Below are positions 1 to 5,409 of a DNA stretch of 8,519 bases, piece by piece (positions within the stretch are counted from its first letter, which is position 1; each line of letters begins with the position of its first letter). Under the pieces are notes generated by a model that was given only the letters and a program-made list of their open reading frames with translations, was not told the origin of the DNA and made no database searches. Position numbers and translations under genes: made by a program. Source of the stretch: Desulfobacterales bacterium (GTDB taxonomy: Bacteria; Desulfobacterota; Desulfobacteria; Desulfobacterales; UBA11574); assembly GCA_030145595.1 (NCBI GenBank), contig JAQYVG010000149.1, positions 1-8,519 of the forward strand, given 5' to 3'.

Positions 1-413
1 ATATTCAGCCAATATGAGAGATACAGGTATTTTGGTGTTCAAATTCCTTCCCCTGCATAATTTTTTACTTTGTAACATTATTACTTGCTGATTATGATAT
101 TAATGAATAGCATTATTATAAAATATATTTAATATTAGGTGGATATGAGGAAAAGATGCAAGTTATATGCCAGGAGATGCCGGTTGGATGCTAAAATTTC
201 GACATATTCCAGAGTAAAATTATCGCAGAAATTGCTCCGATGTTAATGTTCCGAAATTGTTTAACTTGTAGGTAGTTGTCGATATTATTTTGAATTATCG
301 GGGGAAGGAAATCCGGCCGGCCTAATGTCTCGAGTAGGACCTCAATAAAAATTATAAACATAAAAATTCAATGTCTTCTGTCAAAATCACAACACCGATC
401 GAAACCATCCACC
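1..413. other. AT-rich stretch without a supported gene
   Basis: I see no convincing gene here. The plus frame beginning at base 1 is open only to a TAA at 58-60 and could be the very end of a gene lying outside the window, but 19 codons prove nothing. A 33-codon plus-strand frame (145-246) with an AGGTGG two bases before its ATG, and a minus-strand frame of about 50 codons around 185-340, look like no family I know. The base composition is much more AT-rich than in the coding parts of the window. Somewhere between 294 and 414 the recognisable hydrolase sequence begins without its first half. Confidence 0.5.
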
Positions 414-830
414 GGTCCTAAATATAGCGATTATTCACTCGAAGATGAAAAATTTGAAGGCAACTTTCTGACTTCGAATCCTGTGCGGTTTATGGATGAA
501 AAAAGGGCCATTAAGGAAAATCCGGGTCTTGCGCTTGGCGGCGTAACTTATGGGTGGCTGTCAGCGACGTTTGCGTCCATAGATATTCTGGCCGCACCCG
601 GGTTTGGCCAAGAGATCACCATCCCGATTTTGATGGTGAGCGCCGGATCGGACAAGATCGTTTCCCTTGAAGCTCAAAAATCGATCTGCGCCCGGCTGAA
701 TCAATGCCGGTCCATGGTTATTCCGGAAGCACGCCACGAAATCCTCAAAGAGACGGATGCTGTCCGGTCGATCTTCTGGGATGAATTCGACAAGTTTACA
801 GCCGGCCCGGATAGGTCTGAACGGCAATAA
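414..830 (+). pseudogene. 5'-truncated alpha/beta hydrolase (lysophospholipase / monoacylglycerol lipase-like), C-terminal half
   Basis: The frame 414-830 reads like the C-terminal part of PldB-type serine hydrolases. It has the stretch FEGNFLTSNPVRF before residue 1 of the GTG-started version (GTG at 483), then LALGGVTYGW, the acid-residue loop SAGSDKIV (Asp57 counted from that GTG) and the terminal ARHEILKE with the catalytic His (His85). The nucleophile elbow GxSxG and the whole N-terminal half of the fold, normally about 180-200 residues, are missing. The frame stays open back to a TGA at 291-293, but codons upstream of about 414 no longer resemble the family and contain no plausible start. 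I therefore read it as a remnant rather than a gene; a small protein started at GTG 483 could not form the active site. It converges with the PilZ gene, 28 bases away. Confidence 0.75.
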
Positions 831-858
831 CGCGCCTTGTTGAATTGCACAGCGAGCA

Positions 859-1326
859 CTAAGCCTGCCCTTCATCTCTTCTATCGATTCCATTTCTTCT
901 ATCCGGCTCGGTGTATCCAGGATCATGAAACTGTCTGCGGTCTTCCTCGGAACGCTGCATCATTGAGGTGTAGTGAATGAGGAATTCATCCAACTGAGAT
1001 TGCTGATCGTCTGTCAATGCGCCAAATTGCATGCTTCGCTGCCATATTTTTTCAGACCCGAAAAGGAATTTGCCGGCTATTTTATGATCCGTAACGGTTT
1101 TGACCGGAATTTGGTCAAGATAAAAGCCAGCGTCTGATATGAACAAATCTATTTCGGCAGACTTTTTTAAACGCTTCCCTTTGTAAGTGACTGCAAGGCC
1201 CTCTTCACTCATATTAATAATTTGGCCCATTACAGTAGGCTTATAACTTAGCACAGTGAAGGCACCGTCTTTAACCTCAAATCGTTTGCGCTTCCTTTTG
1301 TCATCGGTTTTTTCCTTCTTTTCCAT
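859..1326 (-). CDS. PilZ-domain protein (putative c-di-GMP receptor)
   Basis: A 155-residue protein, probably cytoplasmic. PilZ domains bind cyclic di-GMP and pass the signal to motility, exopolysaccharide or other targets. Both ligand-binding motifs are visible: an RxxxR motif (Arg11 to Arg15, within RKRKRFEV) and the (D/N)xSxxG motif as N38-x-S40-x-x-G43 (IINMSEEG). The PilZ barrel covers about residues 11-115. The tail (about 118-155) is hydrophilic and carries two DRR motifs (DRRQF and DRRNGIDRR). Such short Arg/Asp-rich tails recur in stand-alone PilZ proteins of this group, and their role is unknown to me. The start is firm: ATG at 1326 is preceded by AAGGAGG at 1333-1339. The stop is TAG. 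No partner gene lies beside it, so the target cannot be inferred. It is the only intact gene in the decayed left third of the window. Confidence 0.9.
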   Translation of the reverse strand: MEKKEKTDDKRKRKRFEVKDGAFTVLSYKPTVMGQIINMSEEGLAVTYKGKRLKKSAEIDLFISDAGFYLDQIPVKTVTDHKIAGKFLFGSEKIWQRSMQFGALTDDQQSQLDEFLIHYTSMMQRSEEDRRQFHDPGYTEPDRRNGIDRRDEGQA

Positions 1327-1367
1327 GATATACCTCCTTAAAGGTAACTACTTAGTGCTCAAGTCTA

Positions 1368-1397
1368 TTTATGAATGGGCACTATTTAGTAATTCAA
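1368..1397 (-). promoter_or_regulatory. possible PilZ gene promoter inside the left repeat copy
   Basis: Reading the minus strand, TTGAAT (1392-1397) and CATAAA (1368-1373) are 18 bases apart, upstream of the PilZ Shine-Dalgarno sequence. Each matches the sigma-70 consensus at four of six positions, so this is weak. The right repeat copy has the same arrangement on the plus strand: TTGAGT (1691-1696), 18 bases, TAATAA (1715-1720). That is the reason for listing it. Confidence 0.25.
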
Positions 1398-1509
1398 GTT
1401 TCGCACCCTGATTTAAATCAAAATTCTTAGCGCCCAAGGGTTGGATGATATTTTTTAAAAGGCAAAATATAAATAGAGCGTTTTCACTTTGTTGACGGCG
1501 CCTGGACAT
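1369..1509 (-). repeat. left copy of an inverted repeat, carrying a 46-codon open frame
   Basis: The reverse complement of 1378-1469 aligns without gaps to 1619-1710 (92 nt each; I count 26 mismatches, about 72% identity). Differences are concentrated in the middle, and both ends are nearly identical. In this copy the minus strand has an open frame from ATG at 1509 to TAA at 1369-1371. Its peptide contains FCLLKNIIQPL and GAKLELLNSA. No ribosome binding site precedes the ATG. Many differences from the other copy in the conserved ends are synonymous (AAT/AAC, ATC/ATA, CCC/CCT, TTG/TTA, GAA/GAG, CTA/TTA), as expected if the repeat once encoded or still encodes a peptide. It could equally be a dispersed non-coding repeat. 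It lies directly upstream of the PilZ gene and probably supplies its promoter region. Confidence 0.7.
1409..1420. promoter_or_regulatory. perfect 12-bp palindrome, possible operator
   Basis: TGATTTAAATCA is its own reverse complement. It lies in the divergent middle of the left repeat copy; the matching place in the right copy is not palindromic. It sits about 12 bases upstream of the weak -35 proposed for the PilZ gene, where an activator or repressor dimer could bind. No regulator is known, so this is a position-based guess. Confidence 0.3.
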
Positions 1510-1524
1510 AAAATATCATTTTAT
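1508..1524. repeat. AT-rich inverted repeat between the two repeat copies
   Basis: ATAAAAT and ATTTTAT (7-bp perfect arms) flank ATC. The site lies in the roughly 150-bp interval between the two inverted 92-nt copies and overlaps the ATG of the left open frame. It could be a protein-binding site or chance in AT-rich DNA. Confidence 0.35.
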
Positions 1525-1618
1525 CATACGGAATAGAATACAAAACTTCGACAAACGCTGCCGTTGCGCCTGGCCTGGTTGGATTGTGAGAACTTAACTT
1601 TTTGCGCAGTTGTCGAGG

Positions 1619-1710
1619 TATTTTACCTTTTAAAAAACACCATACAACCTTTACGAGTAAAGAGCGTCATTAAAGTATGGGGTGCGAAACTTGAGTTATT
1701 AAATAATGCC
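1619..1710 (+). repeat. right copy of the inverted repeat, encoding a matching peptide on the plus strand
   Basis: This is the partner of the copy at 1378-1469, in opposite orientation. Read on the plus strand in the frame of an open stretch running from about 1564 to 1887, it gives FYLLKNTIQPL and, 11 codons later, GAKLELLNNA, against FCLLKNIIQPL and GAKLELLNSA in the left copy. A weaker match continues upstream to GAG AAC at 1588-1593, with a five-codon length difference. The open frame runs on across the caspase remnant on the opposite strand, where it is probably only a shadow, so I do not call a gene. A TTGAGT / TAATAA pair with 18-bp spacing (1691-1720) mirrors the weak promoter of the left copy. 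Confidence 0.7.
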
Positions 1711-1765
1711 ACGGTAATAAAATCAAGTCAAGATAAGTGCGTACAGGAGAGCAAGTCGGTCAGAG

Positions 1766-2074
1766 TTAATCGTTGGTTTTTTGTCTTACAAAAAGAAAGT
1801 CGCCGCCCTCGTGGCCGGCATAGAACATATTCGAATATTCCGGTGTTTGCGGAGCGTTTAAAATTACGGGACGGCGCAGTTCGTTGAACAGCCGAGTGCC
1901 TTCAAGGATGCCGTTGTTTTTTTCAAGCACATCGAGAAAGGCTTTTGTAAAAACCGAATGCCCTTGAATGCCGTCGTCCAGCACGTTCTAGAGTCCGCAT
2001 GATGTCAAGACAACCCTTGTTCGTATATTTACTATGCGGCGGAAGTATTTCTTGGAATACCCGTTGAAATGCAT
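1766..2074 (-). pseudogene. C-terminal remnant of a caspase-family (peptidase C14) protein with an in-frame TAG
   Basis: The minus-strand frame down to TAA at 1766-1768 ends with GHSVFTKAFLDVLEKNNG, then LFNELRRPV, and finally GHEGGDFLFVR. This is the typical end of bacterial caspase-like domains. The same frame continues upstream through a TAG at 1988-1990 into FRRIVNIRTRVVLTSCGL, which corresponds to the usual 'RTxLTSGGLxPVLD' segment, so the TAG replaces one residue within conserved sequence. Homology fades at about 2055-2074, just before the tandem repeats. The catalytic His and Cys of the p20 part are absent, so the piece is inactive whether or not the stop is read. A GTG at 1984 could start a 72-residue product but has no convincing ribosome site. 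I read it as a decayed gene cut off by the repeat-rich segment. Confidence 0.75.
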
Positions 2075-2100
2075 TCTACCATTGATAATAAAGACAAAGC

Positions 2101-2127
2101 GACCTGTCGGGTCGTCTTGTCGGGTCG
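2101..2127. repeat. two copies of a 10-bp direct repeat, period 13
   Basis: TGTCGGGTCG occurs at 2105-2114 and again at 2118-2127. GACC and GGTC (2101-2104 and 2110-2113) can also pair. It opens the repeat cluster between the caspase remnant and the zinc-ribbon gene. Confidence 0.7.
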
Positions 2128-2170
2128 AAGCCGGAGGCGAAGCCTGAAGCCGAAGGCGAAGCCTGAAGCG
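2128..2170. repeat. 19-bp tandem repeat, two units plus a partial one
   Basis: AAGCCGGAGGCGAAGCCTG (2128-2146) is followed directly by a copy with a single base change (2147-2165) and then AAGCG. The GC-rich hexamer-like content (GAAGCC, GGCGAAG) resembles the complement of the segment at 8378-8400, so it may belong to a dispersed family in this genome. Confidence 0.8.
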
Positions 2171-2179
2171 CCTTCCACA

Positions 2180-2211
2180 TTCGACGTTCGACGTTGAACG
2201 TTCGATGTTCA
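2180..2211. repeat. degenerate heptanucleotide array
   Basis: The units TTCGACG, TTCGACG, TTGAACG, TTCGATG and a partial TTCA follow one another in exact 7-base phase. A second heptamer array with another unit lies at 3564-3590. Short heptamer arrays of this kind are common between genes in some Desulfobacterota and often produce spurious predicted peptides. I see no gene here. Confidence 0.75.
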
Positions 2212-2223
2212 AATTGTTGCATC

Positions 2224-2265
2224 TGAAATTACGGCTAAACTTTCATATCACGTTGAAATTACGTG
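2224..2265. repeat. 10-bp direct repeat and small inverted repeat behind the zinc-ribbon gene
   Basis: TGAAATTACG occurs at 2224-2233 and 2254-2263. The second copy is part of CACGT-(7 nt)-ACGTG (2249-2265). The site lies 21-37 bases beyond the stop of the minus-strand gene. No T-run follows, so it is not a standard terminator. Confidence 0.4.
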
Positions 2266-2285
2266 TACAGGTCAGGAATCTGAAT

Positions 2286-3512
2286 TTACAAATTTCCGGC
2301 CAGTTTCAGATGACTTTTATTAATGGTAAGATGAAATTCGGGGTGGATGTACTCATGGTGTTTTACCTGGAAGGGGACATATACCAGCAGAAAACGCTTT
2401 GGTGTGATGGTGATCTCCTCTATTTGGGGTAAAAAATTCCTCTGGGGTTTTACAAAGCCGGCCAGGTTAATTTTCAGGCTTTCAAGGGCTTCTTCGATGG
2501 GCAGTGTCACCGGATAAAGCCTGGCATCAGGAAATTCACCGACCAGCTTTTGCTGAGGTTGGGAAAGAGTTATGTTGCGTGTAAGGCGTATAAAAACCCC
2601 GGGCCGGACTTTGAATGCCAGGGCCCAAAAATAGAATTCAATCTCGCTGTGGTTTGATTGAACTGCTTTCGGCAGATTGGCGATCTTTACCAGATCCGCA
2701 TACGACTGGAGTGCTACCCCTGCTGTTTCCGCCTTAATGCGCCAGAACGGCAGATAGATAATATCATCTCCATCTGCCGGGATGTGTGCAAAGTTGAGCG
2801 GCTTGAACTTGTTTTTGGCGGGCCTCCAGGCCGAGTTGCAGTTACTGCAGTTGAGTACCAGTGCTTCGCGGTCGCCGTCTAAATCCCATCCGCATGTCGG
2901 GCACATGGCCGGGATAAACCGGGTTTTCCAGTTCGGAGTACTGCCCGGCAGGCTCTCAGCATCGAAATCATCCGGCAGCGCCGGCGAAATTGCCTGGTTG
3001 AGTACGGCGTCATAAACCTTGTCTTTTACATAAAAAGGGGAATAAATCATGCTGAGGGTCTCACCGATGTGGGTTTGGTGAAATACCCGCCCGGCCAGGG
3101 ATGTGCTGAAGCGGCGCGTAAAAATCTGCATCACTTCTTCAAAGGGCTGAGTCGGTTTTAAAAATCGCCCGGGGGTCTCCGGGGCTACAAACTTGAGCTT
3201 CAGAGCCTGGCTGCGCAAGCCCACGGAAACGGGAAAGTACCTCGAATCCACGGCCTGGTGGCTGGCATCCAAAAATCTGTGCTTGATTTCATTTTCAACA
3301 CAGGAAAAAAGCATCCCTTTAAAGCGCCAGTAGGGGAAGTAAAGCAGCTTTTTATTTTTAGGAGCAGCCTCGGGCAGCATATAGCGAAAGAAATTGTGCT
3401 GCAGCAGATAGGATTTTACCCGGCAGAACTCGCAGGAAAACATGCGGTCGGTTTCTATGAGGGTTGCCGGTGCTCCGCATTGCGGGCACTGATGTTGAAT
3501 CAGTAAATCGAT
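2286..3512 (-). CDS. soluble protein with two zinc ribbons and an internal duplication; partner of the SPFH protein
   Basis: With the start at ATC 3512 the protein has 408 residues, no signal peptide and no membrane segment. It consists of two similar halves. Half one: zinc ribbon C9-C12-C27-C30, YFPYWRFK (Tyr58), PFEE (Pro123), YSPFYVK (Tyr157). Half two: zinc ribbon C204-C207-C222-C225, YLPFWRIK (Tyr253), PIEE (Pro338), YVPFQVK (Tyr378). Spacing within both ribbons, and from first Cys to first YxP motif (49 residues), is identical in the two halves. An ATG at 3443 would give 385 residues but remove C9 and C12, breaking the first ribbon; this is why I prefer the upstream start, although ATC is very rare. 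The function is unknown. Similar proteins are sometimes labelled PriA-like only because of the zinc ribbon; no helicase motif is present. It lies 108 bases downstream of the SPFH gene on the same strand. By analogy with Bacillus YdjG/YdjI it may recruit or regulate the SPFH protein. Confidence 0.8.
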   Translation of the reverse strand: MDLLIQHQCPQCGAPATLIETDRMFSCEFCRVKSYLLQHNFFRYMLPEAAPKNKKLLYFPYWRFKGMLFSCVENEIKHRFLDASHQAVDSRYFPVSVGLRSQALKLKFVAPETPGRFLKPTQPFEEVMQIFTRRFSTSLAGRVFHQTHIGETLSMIYSPFYVKDKVYDAVLNQAISPALPDDFDAESLPGSTPNWKTRFIPAMCPTCGWDLDGDREALVLNCSNCNSAWRPAKNKFKPLNFAHIPADGDDIIYLPFWRIKAETAGVALQSYADLVKIANLPKAVQSNHSEIEFYFWALAFKVRPGVFIRLTRNITLSQPQQKLVGEFPDARLYPVTLPIEEALESLKINLAGFVKPQRNFLPQIEEITITPKRFLLVYVPFQVKHHEYIHPEFHLTINKSHLKLAGNL

Positions 3513-3518
3513 GCTATT

Positions 3519-3523
3519 CTCCT
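3519..3523 (-). promoter_or_regulatory. ribosome binding site supporting an ATC start
   Basis: On the minus strand AGGAG stands six bases before the ATC at 3512-3510, the normal distance for a start codon. In-frame codons between the upstream TAG (3522-3524) and the first zinc-ribbon Cys include no ATG, GTG or TTG. The only alternatives are ATC, the CTG at 3503 (too far for this site) or ATT. Confidence 0.55.
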
Positions 3524-3563
3524 ATAAGTTTCCATCCAGAATCCGTAATCAATCTTTTAAACC

Positions 3564-3590
3564 CGCAACTCGCAACTCGCAACTCGCAAC
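3564..3590. repeat. perfect heptanucleotide tandem repeat (CGCAACT)
   Basis: CGCAACT is present three times in succession (3564-3584), followed by CGCAAC. It sits in the 108-base spacer between the two minus-strand genes and must be in their shared transcript if they form an operon. Perfect short arrays can change copy number by slippage, which here would change the spacer length. Confidence 0.85.
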
Positions 3591-3592
3591 GA

Positions 3593-3617
3593 CCCAATTG
3601 AGTTTACCTCAATTGGG
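3593..3617 (-). terminator. 10-bp perfect hairpin just behind the SPFH gene
   Basis: CCCAATTGAG and CTCAATTGGG are perfect complements separated by five bases, starting four bases after the TAA of the SPFH gene (minus strand). There is no T-run behind the stem, so intrinsic termination should be weak. It may protect the 3' end of an upstream message or lower expression of the second gene. Confidence 0.45.
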
Positions 3618-3620
3618 GTA

Positions 3621-4751
3621 TTAAATCTTTTCCCCGCACAGATTACAAAACATGGAATCGGGTTCGTTCTCGTTGCCGCATTGCGCGCAGAACTTGGGCG
3701 TCTGTTTTTCCTCAGCCGGCTGGCCGCAGCGTGAACAAAATTTGGCACTGGGGGTCAGATTTTTCCCGCATTGGGAGCACTGGCTGAAAACGAGCTGCTG
3801 GTGTCCACACAGGGGACAGAACTTTGCGTTTTGGGGGATGGCGCTTTGGCAATCCGGACAGGCAATGGTTTCCGCGGTCGCGGGTTGCTGAGGGGCGCTT
3901 TGCTGGCCGGAAAAATATTGGGAAAACATGGCCGGCATCATCAAGCCCATCCCCATGCCCATCCCCGGGCCGGCTCCGGCCTCGGATTCAGAAGCTTTTT
4001 CCATAGCCATGGCCGCTTTCATCTGCATCAGTTTGTTCATGTCCTGAAAAACACCCATGCGGCTGCGGTCGTCGATAGCCTGCTGCACTTCCGCTGGTGG
4101 GGTGATGGCATTGATAAACAGCTGGGGCAGGCCCAGTCCAAAACGGGTGAAATCTTCCTGGAGGCGTTTGACCAGTCCTTCGGAAAGCTCGTCGTATTTG
4201 GCTGGAAGGTTCAGGATCGAGTCGATGGTTTCCCCCATGTAATCGTTGAACCTGGAGACGATGACCCGGTTAAGATATTCTTCAATCTCTTCTGTGGTGT
4301 ACATACCCTGGGTGCCTACCAGACTGTTGATGAACAATACGGGCTGCATTACTTGCAGGTTGAACACCCCAAAGGCCCTGAGCCGGACCAGGCCCAGCTC
4401 AGAGTCTTTAAAGGCTACCGGATCCCGGGTTCCCCATTTCAGGTTCGTAAATACCTTTAAATTGACAAAATAGACTTCCGCACGCAAGGGGCTGCTGAGC
4501 CCCCATGGCAAGCTTAGTATTTTTGTCAGAATAGGTATGTTGGCGGTTTTGAGAGTGTGGCGGCCCGGCCCGAAAGCGTCTAAAGCCTTGCCCTGATAAA
4601 AAAAGACTCCGGCCTGGCTGTCTCTTAACGTAAGCTGGGCGCCGTATTTGATTTCTCCGGAACCTTTTTGCGGGAGACGGTGCACAAGCTCTTTGCCCGT
4701 ATCGTCGAACCATTCTAAATTTTCCAAAAAAACTATATTGTTAGTGCCCAT
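3621..4751 (-). CDS. SPFH-domain protein with three C-terminal zinc ribbons (YdjI / 'virion core protein' type)
   Basis: A 376-residue protein without signal peptide or membrane segment. The N-terminal part (about 1-225) is the SPFH domain of the YdjI family: LEWFDDTGKELVHRLP, LRDSQAGVFFYQGK, FGPGRHTL, AEVYFVN and LKWGTRDP are characteristic. A helical stretch (about 220-255) and a flexible Gly/Met linker (259-273) follow, then three CxxC-CxxC zinc ribbons: Cys298/301/312/315, Cys325/328/339/342 and Cys355/358/369/372. SPFH proteins form ring-like assemblies on membranes. In Bacillus the relative YdjI is encoded in the pspA operon and is brought to the membrane by a zinc-ribbon partner. ATG at 4751 follows AAAAGGAGG (4760-4768) and a good promoter, so the start is firm. 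The next gene on the strand is the double zinc-ribbon protein, a likely functional partner. No pspA-like gene is visible in the window, so a role in envelope stress is inference. Confidence 0.92.
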   Translation of the reverse strand: MGTNNIVFLENLEWFDDTGKELVHRLPQKGSGEIKYGAQLTLRDSQAGVFFYQGKALDAFGPGRHTLKTANIPILTKILSLPWGLSSPLRAEVYFVNLKVFTNLKWGTRDPVAFKDSELGLVRLRAFGVFNLQVMQPVLFINSLVGTQGMYTTEEIEEYLNRVIVSRFNDYMGETIDSILNLPAKYDELSEGLVKRLQEDFTRFGLGLPQLFINAITPPAEVQQAIDDRSRMGVFQDMNKLMQMKAAMAMEKASESEAGAGPGMGMGMGLMMPAMFSQYFSGQQSAPQQPATAETIACPDCQSAIPQNAKFCPLCGHQQLVFSQCSQCGKNLTPSAKFCSRCGQPAEEKQTPKFCAQCGNENEPDSMFCNLCGEKI

Positions 4752-4809
4752 TTTAGGTGCCTCCTTTTAATCAACAGATTTCACAGATTACAATTAATAG
4801 TTAAATAGA

Positions 4810-4838
4810 ATTATATTGAAACAATTCCGGAAAATCAA
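4810..4838 (-). promoter_or_regulatory. sigma-70-type promoter for the SPFH / zinc-ribbon genes
   Basis: On the minus strand TTGATT (4833-4838) and a perfect TATAAT (4810-4815) are separated by 17 bases. Transcription would start near 4803, giving a leader of about 50 bases before the ATG at 4751. The leader contains a short imperfect direct repeat (AATCTGTG, AAATCTGT). Confidence 0.65.
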
Positions 4839-4885
4839 CGCATGAGTGAAATATATATAGAGTCTTGAGGGTGATAAGTCCAACT

Positions 4886-4914
4886 AATCCGGTTAAATGG
4901 CGGCATACCGGATT
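4886..4914. repeat. inverted repeat with 8-bp perfect arms
   Basis: AATCCGGT (4886-4893) and ACCGGATT (4907-4914) flank 13 bases. It lies between the tRNA terminator and the SPFH promoter. No T-run follows on either strand. It could be a protein-binding site or a weak transcript hairpin. Confidence 0.45.
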
Positions 4915-4964
4915 GAACATATTTTCCGGGTCGCGCATTTTGCCCCGGCATGAAAAATCCATGG

Positions 4965-5030
4965 AGAAAAAGATCCTCTTGTGGCGGACAAGTCCTCAAG
5001 TACCTGGGCCTGTGGGATGTGAGAGGATTT
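4965..5030 (-). terminator. candidate terminator of the tRNA-Arg transcript
   Basis: On the minus strand, directly after the encoded CCA, ATCCTCT pairs with AGAGGAT (5022-5028 and 4973-4979), extended by an A/T-rich base with one mismatch, and is followed by CTTTTTC. The loop is long (about 42 bases) and can fold further (CCACA / TGTGG). The T-run makes a terminator likely, but the loop is larger than usual. Confidence 0.5.
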
Positions 5031-5107
<77 letters not shown>

Positions 5108-5154
5108 ATAGATTGTGAACGTTTTAGGTGTCAGGTTTAAATGAGCGATATATT

Positions 5155-5328
5155 TTATATCCTACCCGCTTTTGCCAAATTTGTCGAGGCAATATGTCTT
5201 AAATCAAACAGCTTTAATTTGTCAATACCCGGCTTGCCTTTCAGTCCGGCTTTTTGCAGAATTACCTAATAGCTGTCCCGATCGAAAGTATTTCTATGCA
5301 TTACCATTTTACTTTCTCTAAATTCCAT
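5155..5328 (-). pseudogene. remnant of a tyrosine recombinase (phage-type integrase) with an in-frame TAG
   Basis: The minus-strand frame from ATG 5328 to TAA 5155-5157 is broken by a TAG at 5266-5268. Downstream of that stop it reads VILQKAGLKGKPGI, then LKLFDLRHIASTNLAKAGRI. This corresponds to the 'kaGl...fHDLRHtaatxLaxaG' block of tyrosine recombinases, which contains the second catalytic Arg; the normally preceding His is Phe here. The first catalytic Arg, the GHxxxxxT box and the catalytic Tyr are absent, and the frame stops just after the AGRI end of this block. The codons between ATG and TAG are not clearly integrase-like, so the real remnant may be only about 5155-5290. It ends 48 bases from the 5' end of tRNA-Arg. 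I conclude that it is a dead fragment of an element once inserted at or near this tRNA. Confidence 0.65.
5159..5187 (-). promoter_or_regulatory. possible promoter of tRNA-Arg
   Basis: On the minus strand TCGACA (5182-5187), 17 bases, TAGGAT (5159-5164), about 52 bases before the mature tRNA 5' end. The -35 matches five of six consensus bases and the -10 four of six. It overlaps the end of the integrase remnant, so it may have been acquired or be chance. Confidence 0.3.
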
Positions 5329-5409
5329 GCGGTTTTACAAACAATTATCTCCTAAAAGCAACATGTTTTCAATAGGTTGAAGGATAAACGAGGCGCAAAA
5401 TAGAATTAT

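Noticed and set aside
145..246. 33-codon Arg/Lys/Cys-rich frame with AGGTGG in front
   Set aside because: The Shine-Dalgarno-like motif is only two bases from the ATG, and no similarity or context supports a gene.
561..926. 121-codon minus-strand frame
   Set aside because: It is antisense to the hydrolase remnant and overlaps the PilZ gene end; no domain is visible.
1564..1887. 107-codon plus-strand frame
   Set aside because: The first part is the right repeat copy and is reported as such. The second half is antisense to the caspase remnant, and the TTG start has no ribosome site. I do not call the whole frame a gene.
2101..2211. CRISPR array
   Set aside because: Units are contiguous and of three different lengths, without spacers of constant length.
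1988..2212. 74-codon minus-strand frame beginning MNIERSTSNVE
   Set aside because: Its beginning is only the translation of the tandem repeats; its end is the upstream part of the caspase remnant, reported there.
3771..4460. 229-codon open frame on the plus strand
   Set aside because: It is wholly antisense to the well-supported SPFH gene and has no recognisable domain; its composition is what the complement of that gene gives.
4801..4938. 45-codon minus-strand frame (ATG at 4938)
   Set aside because: It overlaps the promoter of the SPFH gene, has no family resemblance and no good ribosome binding site.
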